Shown here: piece after piece, positions 1 through 9,690 of the stretch | Position numbering within the stretch: the stretch's first letter is position 1 | How the letters are laid out: every line of letters starts with the position of its first letter | Assembly: GCA_023484805.1 (NCBI GenBank) | Contig: JAMDAM010000003.1 | Location: forward strand, 1-35,006 | Length of the DNA stretch: 35,006 bases | Reading direction: 5' to 3' | DNA from: Thermoplasmatota archaeon | GTDB lineage: Archaea; Thermoplasmatota; Thermoplasmata; Thermoplasmatales; Thermoplasmataceae | Program-made: the position numbers and the translations under genes | The notes under the pieces: model-generated | Told to the model about the DNA's origin: nothing | The model's database searches: none | The model's input: the letters and a program-made list of their open reading frames with translations, nothing else

Positions 1-305
1 TCCAGCGAAATGGCCGTTTCATACATAAGCCTGCCTTCCTGTTCGGTGGAAAACCTGTAAGTGAAGATGAAATCAACCGACATGTCCTTAAGACCGGAAA
101 CAAGTTTCCTGAGATCGCCTGAATCTCTTCGTTTGAAAAGGTCGTACCTGACTTCATAGACGAATCGGGGATTATAAGTTCCCTCACGGAATCTCGAAAG
201 GAGGGAATCCGAGTCACCCGAAAATATGGAAGTGACTATGGTTGTTTTCCCTCCGCCGATGGCAGTCCCCCCAATATTGACAGGGGTAGCTTCGATTATG
301 GGCAT
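1..305 (-). CDS. aroD: Type I 3-dehydroquinate dehydratase (N-terminal part; gene runs off the left edge)
   Basis: Reverse-strand translation from the ATG at 303-305 gives MPIIEATPVNIGGTAIGGGKTTIVTSIFSGDSDSLLSRFREGTYNPRFVYEVRYDLFKR...VDFIFTYRFSTEQEGRLMYETAISL. The EVRYD and FTYR..EG motifs are typical of type I DHQ dehydratase. Not in the ORF track because it is truncated. Confidence 0.75.
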   Translation of the reverse strand, partial: MPIIEATPVNIGGTAIGGGKTTIVTSIFSGDSDSLLSRFREGTYNPRFVYEVRYDLFKRRDSGDLRKLVSGLKDMSVDFIFTYRFSTEQEGRLMYETAISL

Positions 306-406
306 ATGTGAATATTATATCGGTCTATTAAAGATTTTTACGAATATCGTTATTTCACGTTCTAAACGGTTTTATACGTCCTGAGTATCTAACTGAAGGA
401 AGTCAA

Positions 407-844
407 ATGTTCAGGATGACAATCGTATCAGCACCATCCAGAGCAGCGGAGAATGATCTGGATAAAACAATAGCATTTTTTCTGTCGGACATTGGTTACA
501 TACCACGGCTCAAGCCATCAACGGATTTTCAGGTAATATCAAAATCTGCATATTTCAGGCTTTTCAAGGAATGCTTCCTCGCGAGATCGGACAGATACTG
601 GACCGGGGATGAACTCCTGGCATACCTAAACACAAGCAGGACTACGCTTTACAGGCATCTGAATAAGCTCAAGGCCATGGATATACTTGAAGAGATACAG
701 GAAGGCAAGGTCAAGAAATACAGGCTGCGTTCCGGAGACATACTCAGGGCGTGGAGCTGGGTGGAAGTTAACATCAAGATGGCTCTTGACAATTACAAAA
801 AGACTGTAGAGCAAATTGAAGCAGGAATCAGTGCGCTGAAATAG
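407..844 (+). CDS. Winged-helix/HTH transcriptional regulator
   Basis: 145 aa ORF with HTH-like segment ELLAYLNTSRTTLYRHLNKLKAMDILEEIQEGKVKKYRL. TATA-like gttttatacg about 30 nt upstream fits a near-leaderless start. Confidence 0.7.
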   Translation: MFRMTIVSAPSRAAENDLDKTIAFFLSDIGYIPRLKPSTDFQVISKSAYFRLFKECFLARSDRYWTGDELLAYLNTSRTTLYRHLNKLKAMDILEEIQEGKVKKYRLRSGDILRAWSWVEVNIKMALDNYKKTVEQIEAGISALK

Positions 845-966
845 TTGTATTTCTCATTCTTGTTCCATTGCCGTCTCGAAAACATTTTTATGATAATAAT
901 GCCTAAGCCGTCCGGGGGAAGCGGACGAATAATATTCTTAAAGTTTTGTCACGCTCGCTGATAAAT

Positions 967-1239
967 ATGGAAATGATCGAAATCAAGAAAGGAGGAAAAT
1001 ATCTGGTAATATCGAACAGTGGTGATGATGCTCCAATGAAGACAGAGGGAGAATTTGTTGGATATACGATTCTTGGGGAGGATGGGGCCATCTGTTTCAA
1101 GATTAGCGACGCCGAGAATAAGACATTGTTCAGGCTGATACCGGTTTCCGGAATTATTGCGATAGAGTTTAGCGATGAGGCATTGCTCAGCCCAAAGGCA
1201 AAGACCGAGGACAAGGACAAGACCACTTATATCAGCTGA
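967..1239 (+). CDS. Small conserved-looking hypothetical protein
   Basis: ORF 946..1239; the ATG at 967 (MEMIEIKKGGKYLVISNSG...) is a more likely start than the upstream alternative. Acidic/lysine-rich C-terminus. Confidence 0.55.
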   Translation: MEMIEIKKGGKYLVISNSGDDAPMKTEGEFVGYTILGEDGAICFKISDAENKTLFRLIPVSGIIAIEFSDEALLSPKAKTEDKDKTTYIS

Positions 1240-1742
1240 ACGGAACTGATAACGGTATACACTGGGCCTGATGGCCTAAGTTCACTCTTATAATAGCAGA
1301 GTTCATTGATGTCTGCATTCCCGAAATAAAATTTGCCGTATTTTGCAATCAGAGCCGATGAATCTGTACGCGCGTGAAACCTGGCAAATGTTATGTGCGG
1401 CGTAAATGCCTTGCCATCAACATAACTTCCAAGGCTTTTGGTTAGCTTTGCGTGAAGATCATGAGGGAATCCCGAAACCCTGATATAAGCGATTCTTGGA
1501 CTGGCGGCCGTTGGGAAGAACCCTATCCCCGTCAGGCTGATGCTGAATTTCCTGTAGTCAAAGTGCTTCAATACCTCTGATACACGCTCAGCGGTTTCAT
1601 TAGAAGTATCTCCGTTAAAATAAAGCGTCAGGTGAAGCTCCGGAGTCCTGACAGGCGTCACCCCCCTTATTGATTCCAATTCGCTCAGAAGTCCATCGAT
1701 TTCCGCGGTTCTTTTCACATGGCAGGCAATAAAAGTCCTCAA
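1227..1742 (-). CDS. thpR: RNA 2',3'-cyclic phosphodiesterase (2'-5' RNA ligase family)
   Basis: Two HxTx motifs (HLTLYF and HITFAR) in a 171 aa protein beginning MRTFIACHV. Confidence 0.88.
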   Translation of the reverse strand: MRTFIACHVKRTAEIDGLLSELESIRGVTPVRTPELHLTLYFNGDTSNETAERVSEVLKHFDYRKFSISLTGIGFFPTAASPRIAYIRVSGFPHDLHAKLTKSLGSYVDGKAFTPHITFARFHARTDSSALIAKYGKFYFGNADINELCYYKSELRPSGPVYTVISSVQLI

Positions 1743-1795
1743 CTTACATAGATTTGAAAAATATTATTTATATATTCTCTTATGCTCTTGGAGAT

Positions 1796-2176
1796 ATGTT
1801 TAAGGTACCAGAGGACTTGAAATACACAAAGACACATGAGTGGTTCAGGAGCGACGGGAAAACTGTAACTGTAGGCATCACTGATTATGCACAGCACCAA
1901 CTAACGGATATAGTTTATGTTGATTTTCCAAAGCCTGGCTCCGAGCTGGTTGCAGGCAAGCCCATGCTCACCATTGAATCCGTTAAGTCTGCGGAGGACG
2001 TTTTTTCTCCAGCAACAGGAGAGATTGTTGAGGTTAACCAGGCAGTTGCATCCAAGCCGGAGATCCTTAATCAGGATCCTTATACAAACTGGCTGGTTAA
2101 GATCAGGGTATCTGGTAACTCAATGACCCAGTCACTATCTCCAGCCGAATACAGGGAGCTAACTGCAGAAAATTAA
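1796..2176 (+). CDS. gcvH: Glycine cleavage system H protein
   Basis: MFKVPEDLKYTKTHEWFRSDG...VGITDYAQHQLTDIVYVDFPKPG...ESVKSAEDVFSPATGEIVEVN contains the lipoylation motif ESVKSA. TATA-like atttatatattc just upstream favours ATG 1796 over 1754. Confidence 0.93.
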   Translation: MFKVPEDLKYTKTHEWFRSDGKTVTVGITDYAQHQLTDIVYVDFPKPGSELVAGKPMLTIESVKSAEDVFSPATGEIVEVNQAVASKPEILNQDPYTNWLVKIRVSGNSMTQSLSPAEYRELTAEN

Positions 2177-2177
2177 A

Positions 2178-2777
2178 ATGACTGATCGCAGGGATAGCTA
2201 TTATCTCAAGGCAAAGAGGGAGAACTTCCGGAGCCGTGCTGTATACAAGCTTAAGGAAATAGAGGATAAGTTCCGCATTGTCAGGGACGGGGACTTTGTG
2301 CTCGAGGTTGGAGCCTCCCCGGGTGGATGGACACAGTACCTGACCTCCATTGAAGGAGTCAGGGTCGTAAGCGTGGATATTGCCCCTCATGATCCGGTCG
2401 AAAACTCCGTGAGCATACGCAGGGACATATTTTCCGCCGATATTTTTGAACTTATTTCGGAAGCGGCAGGCTTGATTGGCGGAGGAAAATTTAACGCAGT
2501 TCTATCTGACGCCATGTCAAACACAAGCGGAAACCATAGCAGGGATCATGCGTCCTCCTACCTCATCTGCGACAGGGTGATGACAATTTCCATGGAATTC
2601 CTGTCTCCGGGGGGCAACGTTCTCGTTAAGCATTTTCAGGGAGATATGACAAAGGATCTCATTGACAAATGGTCGCCTAAATTCAGGGGGCATAAGGTAA
2701 CAACACCGAAGGCGTCAAGATCTGGCAGCCGGGAGATATACATAATTTTCTTCAATCTAATGAGTAAACCCTTGTGA
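2178..2777 (+). CDS. rlmE: 23S rRNA (uridine-2'-O-)-methyltransferase, FtsJ/RlmE family
   Basis: SRAVYKLKEIEDKFRIVRDGDFVLEVGASPGGWTQYL...SDAMSNTSG...LVKHFQGD: FtsJ fold motifs. Confidence 0.9.
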   Translation: MTDRRDSYYLKAKRENFRSRAVYKLKEIEDKFRIVRDGDFVLEVGASPGGWTQYLTSIEGVRVVSVDIAPHDPVENSVSIRRDIFSADIFELISEAAGLIGGGKFNAVLSDAMSNTSGNHSRDHASSYLICDRVMTISMEFLSPGGNVLVKHFQGDMTKDLIDKWSPKFRGHKVTTPKASRSGSREIYIIFFNLMSKPL

Positions 2778-3414
2778 ACTCGATTTCGCTGCTCTTCAGA
2801 AATTGCTCTATCCTGTCGGTAAATTCAAAATCAACGATTATAAATATGGATTTCCCGGAATACTGTTTCAGTGCCTGCTTCATCCGCTCCTCTATGTATG
2901 AGAGCCTTTCCTCGTCAATGACTCTAAACCCCTTTATTCTGTTTATGGCTTTTTCCCAGTTTCGCACGAACTCTTCAACGTTCCTGTCCCTGAAGTCCTT
3001 CTTCAACAATCTCTTCTTCCTTATTGAATGCCTGACAAGATCGAGAGTTCTCATTGATTTTGTGTAAAGGTCTCCGTACTCTTCCTCGTTCATGTCCATG
3101 GGAACTATTGGAATGCCTGTTGAGTCAGAGTATTTCAATGCTTCTATGTAAACCGGCGGAGGAGTCATAACCTCACCATACATCGAAAGCCTGACTCCAT
3201 AGATTATCTCATAATCTGACAGTTCAATTTCATAAGGCCGTTGAAGAAAGTCGCGCAGTCCCAGAATATGTTCGTTCGAGAGTGTGATGAGTACAACTTC
3301 CGGCTTGAGCTTTGTGAGATCGTCAGAAAGGATTTCACCGTCCCTCACAAGTCCCTTAATCCCGCCAAATAACCAGATCCGCCCTGCATCGGGTTTAGTG
3401 GTCTCTTCATTCAT
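2752..3414 (-). CDS. Conserved hypothetical protein
   Basis: 220 aa ORF; ATGA-type overlap with the upstream HTH regulator gene suggests one operon. No firm family match by eye. Confidence 0.6.
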   Translation of the reverse strand: MNEETTKPDAGRIWLFGGIKGLVRDGEILSDDLTKLKPEVVLITLSNEHILGLRDFLQRPYEIELSDYEIIYGVRLSMYGEVMTPPPVYIEALKYSDSTGIPIVPMDMNEEEYGDLYTKSMRTLDLVRHSIRKKRLLKKDFRDRNVEEFVRNWEKAINRIKGFRVIDEERLSYIEERMKQALKQYSGKSIFIIVDFEFTDRIEQFLKSSEIEFTRVYSLD

Positions 3415-4364
3415 TGAAGATTCTTCTTTCTCTCGATAATCATTTCCAGGCTATCCTTCGATGACGCTTCCTTCAATTCATGCAGGCTCACAACCGGGCA
3501 CTTGGCTATATTGTCCTTAGTTGTTTCCATTCTGGTTATTATCAGGGGTTCTGTCTGGAAAATTTCGCTGACGTTCTTTATTGCCAGGGCTCTACCCATC
3601 TTCTCGCTCAGGCTCTCGAATAGCCCTATGAGGAACATTGTGTCCATTGCCCTGTTTGCTATGGCGTCAAATGGTGCCTTCTTCATGCTGTAAAATTCGT
3701 AGCCGGTTTTCACTATATTGTCTATCACTTCCCTTATGAATTCGTTAATTTCTCCAGGGTCATCGGCCGGCAGCTCGATTTCATTTACAATTTTCAAGAT
3801 ATCAATGCTGGAACTGATATCATACCTCAGCAGTTCCTCGAGTTTCGTATACACGTCAATTGTAGAGGCACTCCCCCCTTCGTAAAGAGAGATTGACCGC
3901 CTGGATGTTCCAACTTTGTTGGATACAAAACCTATGGAATATCCAAGCTTCTCCCTGATGGTGTGCATTGCTACGCCATTTATGGGAATATAAAATCCAC
4001 CCGGGCCCGAGAATATATTAGGCTTCCTTCCGTCCACATAATCCATGAAAGTTATTGGTGACATTATGGGAACGTGGTGCCTGTAGTAAACAACGCTGTC
4101 CTCAAGCAATCCGTTTCCGGCTCTCTCGCCTATAACCACTGCGGCAGCTCCTGTAACTCTGGATAGCCTGACCATCTCTATTGCATTTGAAATCCTGAAG
4201 GTGTCAACGTTGTGAAGAATCTTTATAATATATTTTTCCTGTTCCCTGCGCGCTATCAGCTCAAAGCTGACCAGTCCGCCGAGATCAGGATCAGAGGTGA
4301 CAAAGCCTCTTTTTTCCAGAGCTTCGCAAAGCTTCCTGATAAAAATGCGCCTGTTCTCCTCCAT
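3411..4364 (-). CDS. Putative archaeal HTH-type transcriptional regulator (XRE-like HTH)
   Basis: HTH segment IREKLGYSIGFVSNKVGTSRRSISLYEGG in a protein with an N-terminal restriction-endonuclease-like region. MEENRR (4364) is the likelier start than 4382. Confidence 0.7.
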   Translation of the reverse strand: MEENRRIFIRKLCEALEKRGFVTSDPDLGGLVSFELIARREQEKYIIKILHNVDTFRISNAIEMVRLSRVTGAAAVVIGERAGNGLLEDSVVYYRHHVPIMSPITFMDYVDGRKPNIFSGPGGFYIPINGVAMHTIREKLGYSIGFVSNKVGTSRRSISLYEGGSASTIDVYTKLEELLRYDISSSIDILKIVNEIELPADDPGEINEFIREVIDNIVKTGYEFYSMKKAPFDAIANRAMDTMFLIGLFESLSEKMGRALAIKNVSEIFQTEPLIITRMETTKDNIAKCPVVSLHELKEASSKDSLEMIIERKKNLQ

Positions 4365-4434
4365 ATTTAACAAATATTGCATCCAGTATTTAAGTTATTC
4401 TATTACTTGGCTCTCACGTGCCTGTGTATGAAAT

Positions 4435-5034
4435 TCAATCCATCTCAACCTTTTCCCAGGCACTTGAGGAAAGTTTGTTCGGACAGACAATAACTTCGCA
4501 TTTCGCGCACGCAAGGTATTCAGGATTCAGTTCTGGAGTGGCTATTATTACCTTGCTGACGCCAAAGATGCTGCCCACCTGGTCGAAAATCTTCGTCGGC
4601 ACTGACCTGTAAAACACCGCTCTTATGAAGGTGTCTTCCTTTCCACAGTTCCTACCGGTTATGTCTCTCACATTGCATCCGTAACGCTTTATTATCTCCG
4701 TAAATTCATTCAGCACCCGCGAGAAATAGCCGGGAGAGGTCACGACGGTTATGACCTGGCTACCTATGACCGGCGCTACCCTGGAAATGTCCTCCATTGG
4801 AAGCAATTTGCTCATGACCATCTTCAGCACTTCAACTGATTCCACAACCTTGATGGTCTCGTACACGGTTCTTCTGTTCACGTCTAGGGATTTGGCTATT
4901 TCTGAAATAGAAATTTCTATGTTCCTGAGAAAAAGTTTTCCGTCAACTATTGAAATGCCGTTGTTGTAGAGCCCCTCTATGACTCTTTTCCTGGTGGGAT
5001 AAGTTTTGAAGTATTCTTCAAGCAACAATAGCAT
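4435..5034 (-). CDS. HTH regulator, possibly ACT-domain-like (COG2150-type)
   Basis: N-terminal HTH (ISISEIAKSLDVNRRTVYETIKVVES), then an ACT-like alpha/beta region; four cysteines near the C-terminus (CAKCEVIVC). Confidence 0.55.
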   Translation of the reverse strand: MLLLLEEYFKTYPTRKRVIEGLYNNGISIVDGKLFLRNIEISISEIAKSLDVNRRTVYETIKVVESVEVLKMVMSKLLPMEDISRVAPVIGSQVITVVTSPGYFSRVLNEFTEIIKRYGCNVRDITGRNCGKEDTFIRAVFYRSVPTKIFDQVGSIFGVSKVIIATPELNPEYLACAKCEVIVCPNKLSSSAWEKVEMD

Positions 5035-5070
5035 AAAATGTAATTTGGTGAAAATATAAATACTGTGTGA

Positions 5071-6837
5071 TTAACCCAGAATCACTCTGCTGCGAATTGC
5101 TGAAGTCTTGTCCTCGCGATCAAGTATCGGTTCATAATATTCTGGTGGAGCCATCGAAAGCTGGACTTCCAGGGTATAGAGCATGCCTCTCCTGAACAGG
5201 TCGACCTTCACCTTATCTCCGGGCTTGAATATATAAGGATTATCAGTCTTGATCGTTCTTAAATCATCCCTTATATTCTTAAGAAACAGGTCGGAAAACC
5301 TTATCCGGTTGATGGCTACCAGCTCATCGCCGGCATTGATTCCTGCCTGGAACGCAGGCGATCCTTCAAGGACTGAGGATACGATAATTTTGCCGTTCTC
5401 TGATTTTGTGAACAAGCCCATGTACGATTTCTCAGCAGGTTCGTTATTGTCTATTTTCCTGTATCCCTTCTTGATTTTTACCCCTATTCTTGCAAACTCG
5501 GAATCGAAGTCTATTTTCTCAATGCCCCTGACATATCGTGAGTAAAATTCAGAGAAATCCTTCCCTGACACATCTCTTAGTGCGGAGAGCAGGTCCTTCT
5601 CCACAAAGCCTTTACCATCCTTCTTGTATTTTTCATAGAGATGCCTCATTACGTCATCAAGGCTCTTCAATCCTCCAGTGGCTTCAGATATTCTGCTACT
5701 GAGGAGGAAGCCGAGGATCTCTCCCTTAAGATAGTATGATATGTAACTGTTGGTGTTGTTTGGAGACGGGCGGTAAAGCTTTATCCATGAATCGAAAGAG
5801 GAGTCGGATGCGGATTCGATAGCAGACCCGGGCAGGAGTTCGTAGTACCTTGCATATTCAAGGATATGCTTCAGGTATTCCTCTTCCGTAATCAGCCCTG
5901 CACGGAAGAGTGCAATCCATTCGTAGTAGCTGGTAATTCCCTCACTCACCCACAGCATTGTTGTGTAGTTCTCTTCCTTGTAGTTGAACGGCCCCAGTTC
6001 GATCGGCCTGATCCTCTTGACATTCCACAGGTGGAAATATTCGTGCGACGTGACTGAAAGGAAATCCAGATATCTATCCCTAGGGGAAAAACTGAACCTT
6101 TCAATATCAATGGTGGTGGAATTCAGGTGTTCCAAACCACCCCCCTGTCCACCTTCCTGAACGAGGTGATATATGAAAACGTATCTTTTGAAGGGATACT
6201 GGTTAAACATCTTTGAAAATGAGGAGACTATTTTCTGGACATCATTCAGAATCATCGTCTCGTTTTCGTTTCCATGCCCGTAGATGGCTATTTCATGCTG
6301 TTTTCCGTCAACCTCAAAAAAGAGGCTGCGATGAGTGCCGATTTCCAGCGGAGAATCGACAAGAATGTCATAATTAACTGCCCTGAACCTGTTTTCGCCT
6401 ATCTTTTCAAGTCCGGTCGATATTTTCCATTCCGGAGGCGGAGAAACAAAGAGTTCCACCGCCTGATCCTTGTATCCTTCTATGTAAAGGAAAACGCTGG
6501 TTCCAAGAACAAATGCATGCGTCGAGTCAAGATGACTTGTATGCACTGAAAATTCATCCGCATATACTTCATAGCTTATTTCCATGGTGCTGGTGCCAGA
6601 AGAGGCTACGATCCAGGTAGACTTATCTTTCTTTGTCACCACCAGTTGCGCTCCAGATTCGGAGACGGCCTGAAGCTTCCTTACATTTCTGGCAAAATCA
6701 AGTATCGCATAGGATCCAGGAGTCCATGCCGGCATCGTGAGCAATGTCCGTTCCTCACTGACACCGTCAAGCTTCATCTTTACTCTGAAGAAGTGTGTGT
6801 GTGGATTATTCATCTCTAGCGTGTATGTTATATTCAT
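5071..6837 (-). CDS. M61 family (glycyl aminopeptidase-like) metallopeptidase with PDZ domain
   Basis: HEYFHLWNVKRIRP zinc motif, GGGLEHLNST, WVSEGITSYYE, and a C-terminal PDZ segment (GSPAFQAGINAGDELVAINRIR). Confidence 0.9.
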   Translation of the reverse strand: MNITYTLEMNNPHTHFFRVKMKLDGVSEERTLLTMPAWTPGSYAILDFARNVRKLQAVSESGAQLVVTKKDKSTWIVASSGTSTMEISYEVYADEFSVHTSHLDSTHAFVLGTSVFLYIEGYKDQAVELFVSPPPEWKISTGLEKIGENRFRAVNYDILVDSPLEIGTHRSLFFEVDGKQHEIAIYGHGNENETMILNDVQKIVSSFSKMFNQYPFKRYVFIYHLVQEGGQGGGLEHLNSTTIDIERFSFSPRDRYLDFLSVTSHEYFHLWNVKRIRPIELGPFNYKEENYTTMLWVSEGITSYYEWIALFRAGLITEEEYLKHILEYARYYELLPGSAIESASDSSFDSWIKLYRPSPNNTNSYISYYLKGEILGFLLSSRISEATGGLKSLDDVMRHLYEKYKKDGKGFVEKDLLSALRDVSGKDFSEFYSRYVRGIEKIDFDSEFARIGVKIKKGYRKIDNNEPAEKSYMGLFTKSENGKIIVSSVLEGSPAFQAGINAGDELVAINRIRFSDLFLKNIRDDLRTIKTDNPYIFKPGDKVKVDLFRRGMLYTLEVQLSMAPPEYYEPILDREDKTSAIRSRVILG

Positions 6838-6883
6838 AACTTTTAGTGTGATGTAGAAAATGATTTAAATTTAGTGGATGCGT

Positions 6884-8383
6884 TCACTGGTACGAACGGT
6901 CGTCCCTGTAGTTATGGTAATTGGAAAAGTATTCGCTCTGCTTCTGTGAGTCGGTGGATTCTGAAGATACTGCCGCACCGAAATTTCCGTAGTATTTTTT
7001 GATCTTCTCTTCGACTGGCAGATACATGTTCAAAGCTTCCTTCACGTGTCTTTTTTCAATAAGTTTTTCCTCTTCAGAGACGCAAATGTCACCTGCCGCT
7101 CTGATTAATCCGCCAAGTTCGCGGAGCTTAAGGGTGAGTGCCCTTTCCTTGTGATCTATATCCTTTGCCCTTCTTGCTCCCTCGTCTATTATCATTGTGG
7201 CTGCGTCCATAGCCATGTGTGGTATCTTGCCATCGACAATGATTTCCTGTGCGATGAACTGAATGTATTTTGTCCTGTTTTCCAGGTTATCTGGGATCGT
7301 TGTCTCCATCAGTATCTCATAACCGCTACCTACAATCCTGGATCTCAACGGACTCAATATATACTGAAGATCCTGTATGTTGCAAGCGGCCACAAGAATA
7401 AAATTTGCAGGGACCTTGTCAACCCTTACGCTTGCTCCTGCGCTCTGTGGGTTCCGCCCTGTTATGGGAAAATTTCTCTCCTGCATGGCGGTAAGAATGA
7501 ACCTCTGCAAGTTTCCAAGATGGGTTATCTCATCAATAAACAGCACACCCTCATGTGCCTCGTGCACAGACCCTGCTATGACTCTTTCATATGGCAAAGT
7601 GCCGAGTTGTGGATGCCCGCCGTAAGGGTCATGCCTTACATCCCCAAGCAATTCAGTCTCGCTCGCTCCGGTTGCAAGTACAAACGGGTTTCTGTCTAGA
7701 GGAACTATGACCTTGCTTGGGCTTTTCTTTTCCATTTTTCTCTTGCGTTCCAGTGTTTTCTCGTCGAGTATCCTGATGTTCTCCCCGGCTCTTTCATAAA
7801 CGATTACCTCTTCACGGTCCCCGAATTTCCTTGTTGAGGTGACCCGCTCGCTGTTGTTCTGTACGCCAAAGGCCGCTCCAATCACATTAAAAACATCACC
7901 AAACGGACCCTGGGTATTAACCTGTACCTTTGGAGAATTACAATTCGGGCATACTTGTTCTGTATAAACGGAATAAAAACCACACTTGGGGCAGCGATAT
8001 CCAAGTCTCTCTGCTACGCTGACGGGGACGTTCTGCGGATCCATTATCATTCCCTCGACAGATCCAAGCTCCAGAGCTTCAGTATTAACTTCTTCCGCGC
8101 TCTTTACTTCTACAAAGGGACGTTCGGGGTATTGTGGATTATGTACGACTCTTATCTCCTCCTTAGGTCTCTGGATGTAAAATGACATCGCCTGGGCAAT
8201 CATGGACTTTCCAACTCCAGGCGGTCCGACAAGGAGAAGGTGTCTCCTTTGCCTTGCAGCAATCATGGCCATCTTCACTGCTTCATCCTGGCCTATCACT
8301 CTATCAAGCGGGTTGCTGGGGATCTTCACATATGAAGTGTCAGGAAATTCTTCAAAATTAGCGTTCAGGAATGGCGTTCCCAT
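6884..8383 (-). CDS. Lon-like AAA+ ATPase with inserted zinc ribbon and no evident protease domain
   Basis: Walker A GPPGVGKSM, Walker B GVLFIDEI, SPLRSRI arginine-finger region, CPKCGFYSVYTEQVCPNC insertion. No Lon Ser-Lys protease domain in the 499 aa. Confidence 0.8.
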   Translation of the reverse strand: MGTPFLNANFEEFPDTSYVKIPSNPLDRVIGQDEAVKMAMIAARQRRHLLLVGPPGVGKSMIAQAMSFYIQRPKEEIRVVHNPQYPERPFVEVKSAEEVNTEALELGSVEGMIMDPQNVPVSVAERLGYRCPKCGFYSVYTEQVCPNCNSPKVQVNTQGPFGDVFNVIGAAFGVQNNSERVTSTRKFGDREEVIVYERAGENIRILDEKTLERKRKMEKKSPSKVIVPLDRNPFVLATGASETELLGDVRHDPYGGHPQLGTLPYERVIAGSVHEAHEGVLFIDEITHLGNLQRFILTAMQERNFPITGRNPQSAGASVRVDKVPANFILVAACNIQDLQYILSPLRSRIVGSGYEILMETTIPDNLENRTKYIQFIAQEIIVDGKIPHMAMDAATMIIDEGARRAKDIDHKERALTLKLRELGGLIRAAGDICVSEEEKLIEKRHVKEALNMYLPVEEKIKKYYGNFGAAVSSESTDSQKQSEYFSNYHNYRDDRSYQ

Positions 8384-9690
8384 GATACTACCCTAATTTC
8401 AGATGGCTTCTTTGTCACGTGCCCCATCTTCACTCCGTAAATATTCTTGATGCCCTTAGTAAAAGCTACGTCAACAAGCCTCTGTGATATAACTCCACCT
8501 GTTATGAGAGTGTCAGCAGAGGCCACTTCCACCATCTTATCCACAGCTTCAGCGACCGGGAACGAGGCAATTTTCGTGCCATCGTTTCCATAGAACTCCG
8601 TAAGTTTATCCTGGAGCAATGAATTCGCTCTCTTCTCGATTGCCCGAGGGTTAGAAAGATCCACCTTATCCGGGTTATCTTCAATTACCTCCTCTTCAGG
8701 TACTTCTTCCGGGGGTATAACCTCCTCTCGTGGTTTTTTCTGCTCCACGGGTTCTGCCTGTTTCTGATTGGGCTTCTTGTGTATCTTCTGGGATTCAGTT
8801 GCATTTCTTTCTGAAAGTTCCTTCAGCTCTTCTGTCATCCCCCTCATGGATAGGTACTGATCAACAGGGGTCTTGTATCTCAATGCTTTAACTATCTGCT
8901 TGTATGTCAGTTCTTCAACTTCGGTTCCGGGCGGTGCCCTGGCAACGAAATCCACTTCAGCTACCTGGAGCATTTCTTTCAGTATGAGGTCTCCTCCCCT
9001 GTCGCCATCCAGGAATACTGTAACCGTCCTCTCCCTGGATAACATCTGTACAGTTTTCGGGATGTTGGTTCCCTGTACTGCTATTGTGTTTTTTATTCCG
9101 TATCTCAGAAGGTTCAGGATATCACTCCTGCCTTCTACAACGATTATTGAATCGGAATCCTTCACGGCGGGGCCTGCCGGCAGGTGCTCCTCGCCATAGC
9201 TCATTATTTCTCCCTTCTCTACCTCTTCCCTTACAGTCTGAACTATGGACTCACTGACAGTTTTGCCGTTCTCGCCCATTCTTTTGTAAAGCTCTTCGGC
9301 CCTTTCAACCACTTTTTTCCTTTTCTGTATCCTTACGTCTTCTATGTTCTCTATCTCTACTTTAGCCTTGCATGGGCCAATCCTGTCTATAGTTTCCAGA
9401 GATGCGGCAAGTATGGAACTTTCAACCTGATCAAGTCCGGACGGAATCAGTGCAAAACCCTCGGTCCTTCCTTTCTTGCTGTCTATCTCAACTTCTATTC
9501 TTCCTATTTTTCCGCTTTTCTGCAGGTCTCTTAAGTCAAGCTCGTTTCCCAATAATCCTTCAGTCTGACCAAATATGGCGCCGACTACGTCTGGTTTTTC
9601 AACCACCCCATCGGTTGCAATTTTGGCCTTGATCATGTATTTCGTTAAATTTGGATCTACATTCATCACTATCACCCTTGATATCTTCAT
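8365..9690 (-). CDS. dnaG: Archaeal DnaG-type primase (TOPRIM)
   Basis: TOPRIM motifs IIVVEGRSDILNLLRYGIKNTIAVQGTNIP and TVFLDGDRGGDLILKEML. Confidence 0.93.
   Translation of the reverse strand: MKISRVIVMNVDPNLTKYMIKAKIATDGVVEKPDVVGAIFGQTEGLLGNELDLRDLQKSGKIGRIEVEIDSKKGRTEGFALIPSGLDQVESSILAASLETIDRIGPCKAKVEIENIEDVRIQKRKKVVERAEELYKRMGENGKTVSESIVQTVREEVEKGEIMSYGEEHLPAGPAVKDSDSIIVVEGRSDILNLLRYGIKNTIAVQGTNIPKTVQMLSRERTVTVFLDGDRGGDLILKEMLQVAEVDFVARAPPGTEVEELTYKQIVKALRYKTPVDQYLSMRGMTEELKELSERNATESQKIHKKPNQKQAEPVEQKKPREEVIPPEEVPEEEVIEDNPDKVDLSNPRAIEKRANSLLQDKLTEFYGNDGTKIASFPVAEAVDKMVEVASADTLITGGVISQRLVDVAFTKGIKNIYGVKMGHVTKKPSEIRVVSWERHS

Noticed and set aside
7151-7699. 182 aa plus-strand ORF antisense to the Lon-like ATPase
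   Set aside because: Overlaps Walker B and sensor regions of a well supported gene; no coherent motifs.
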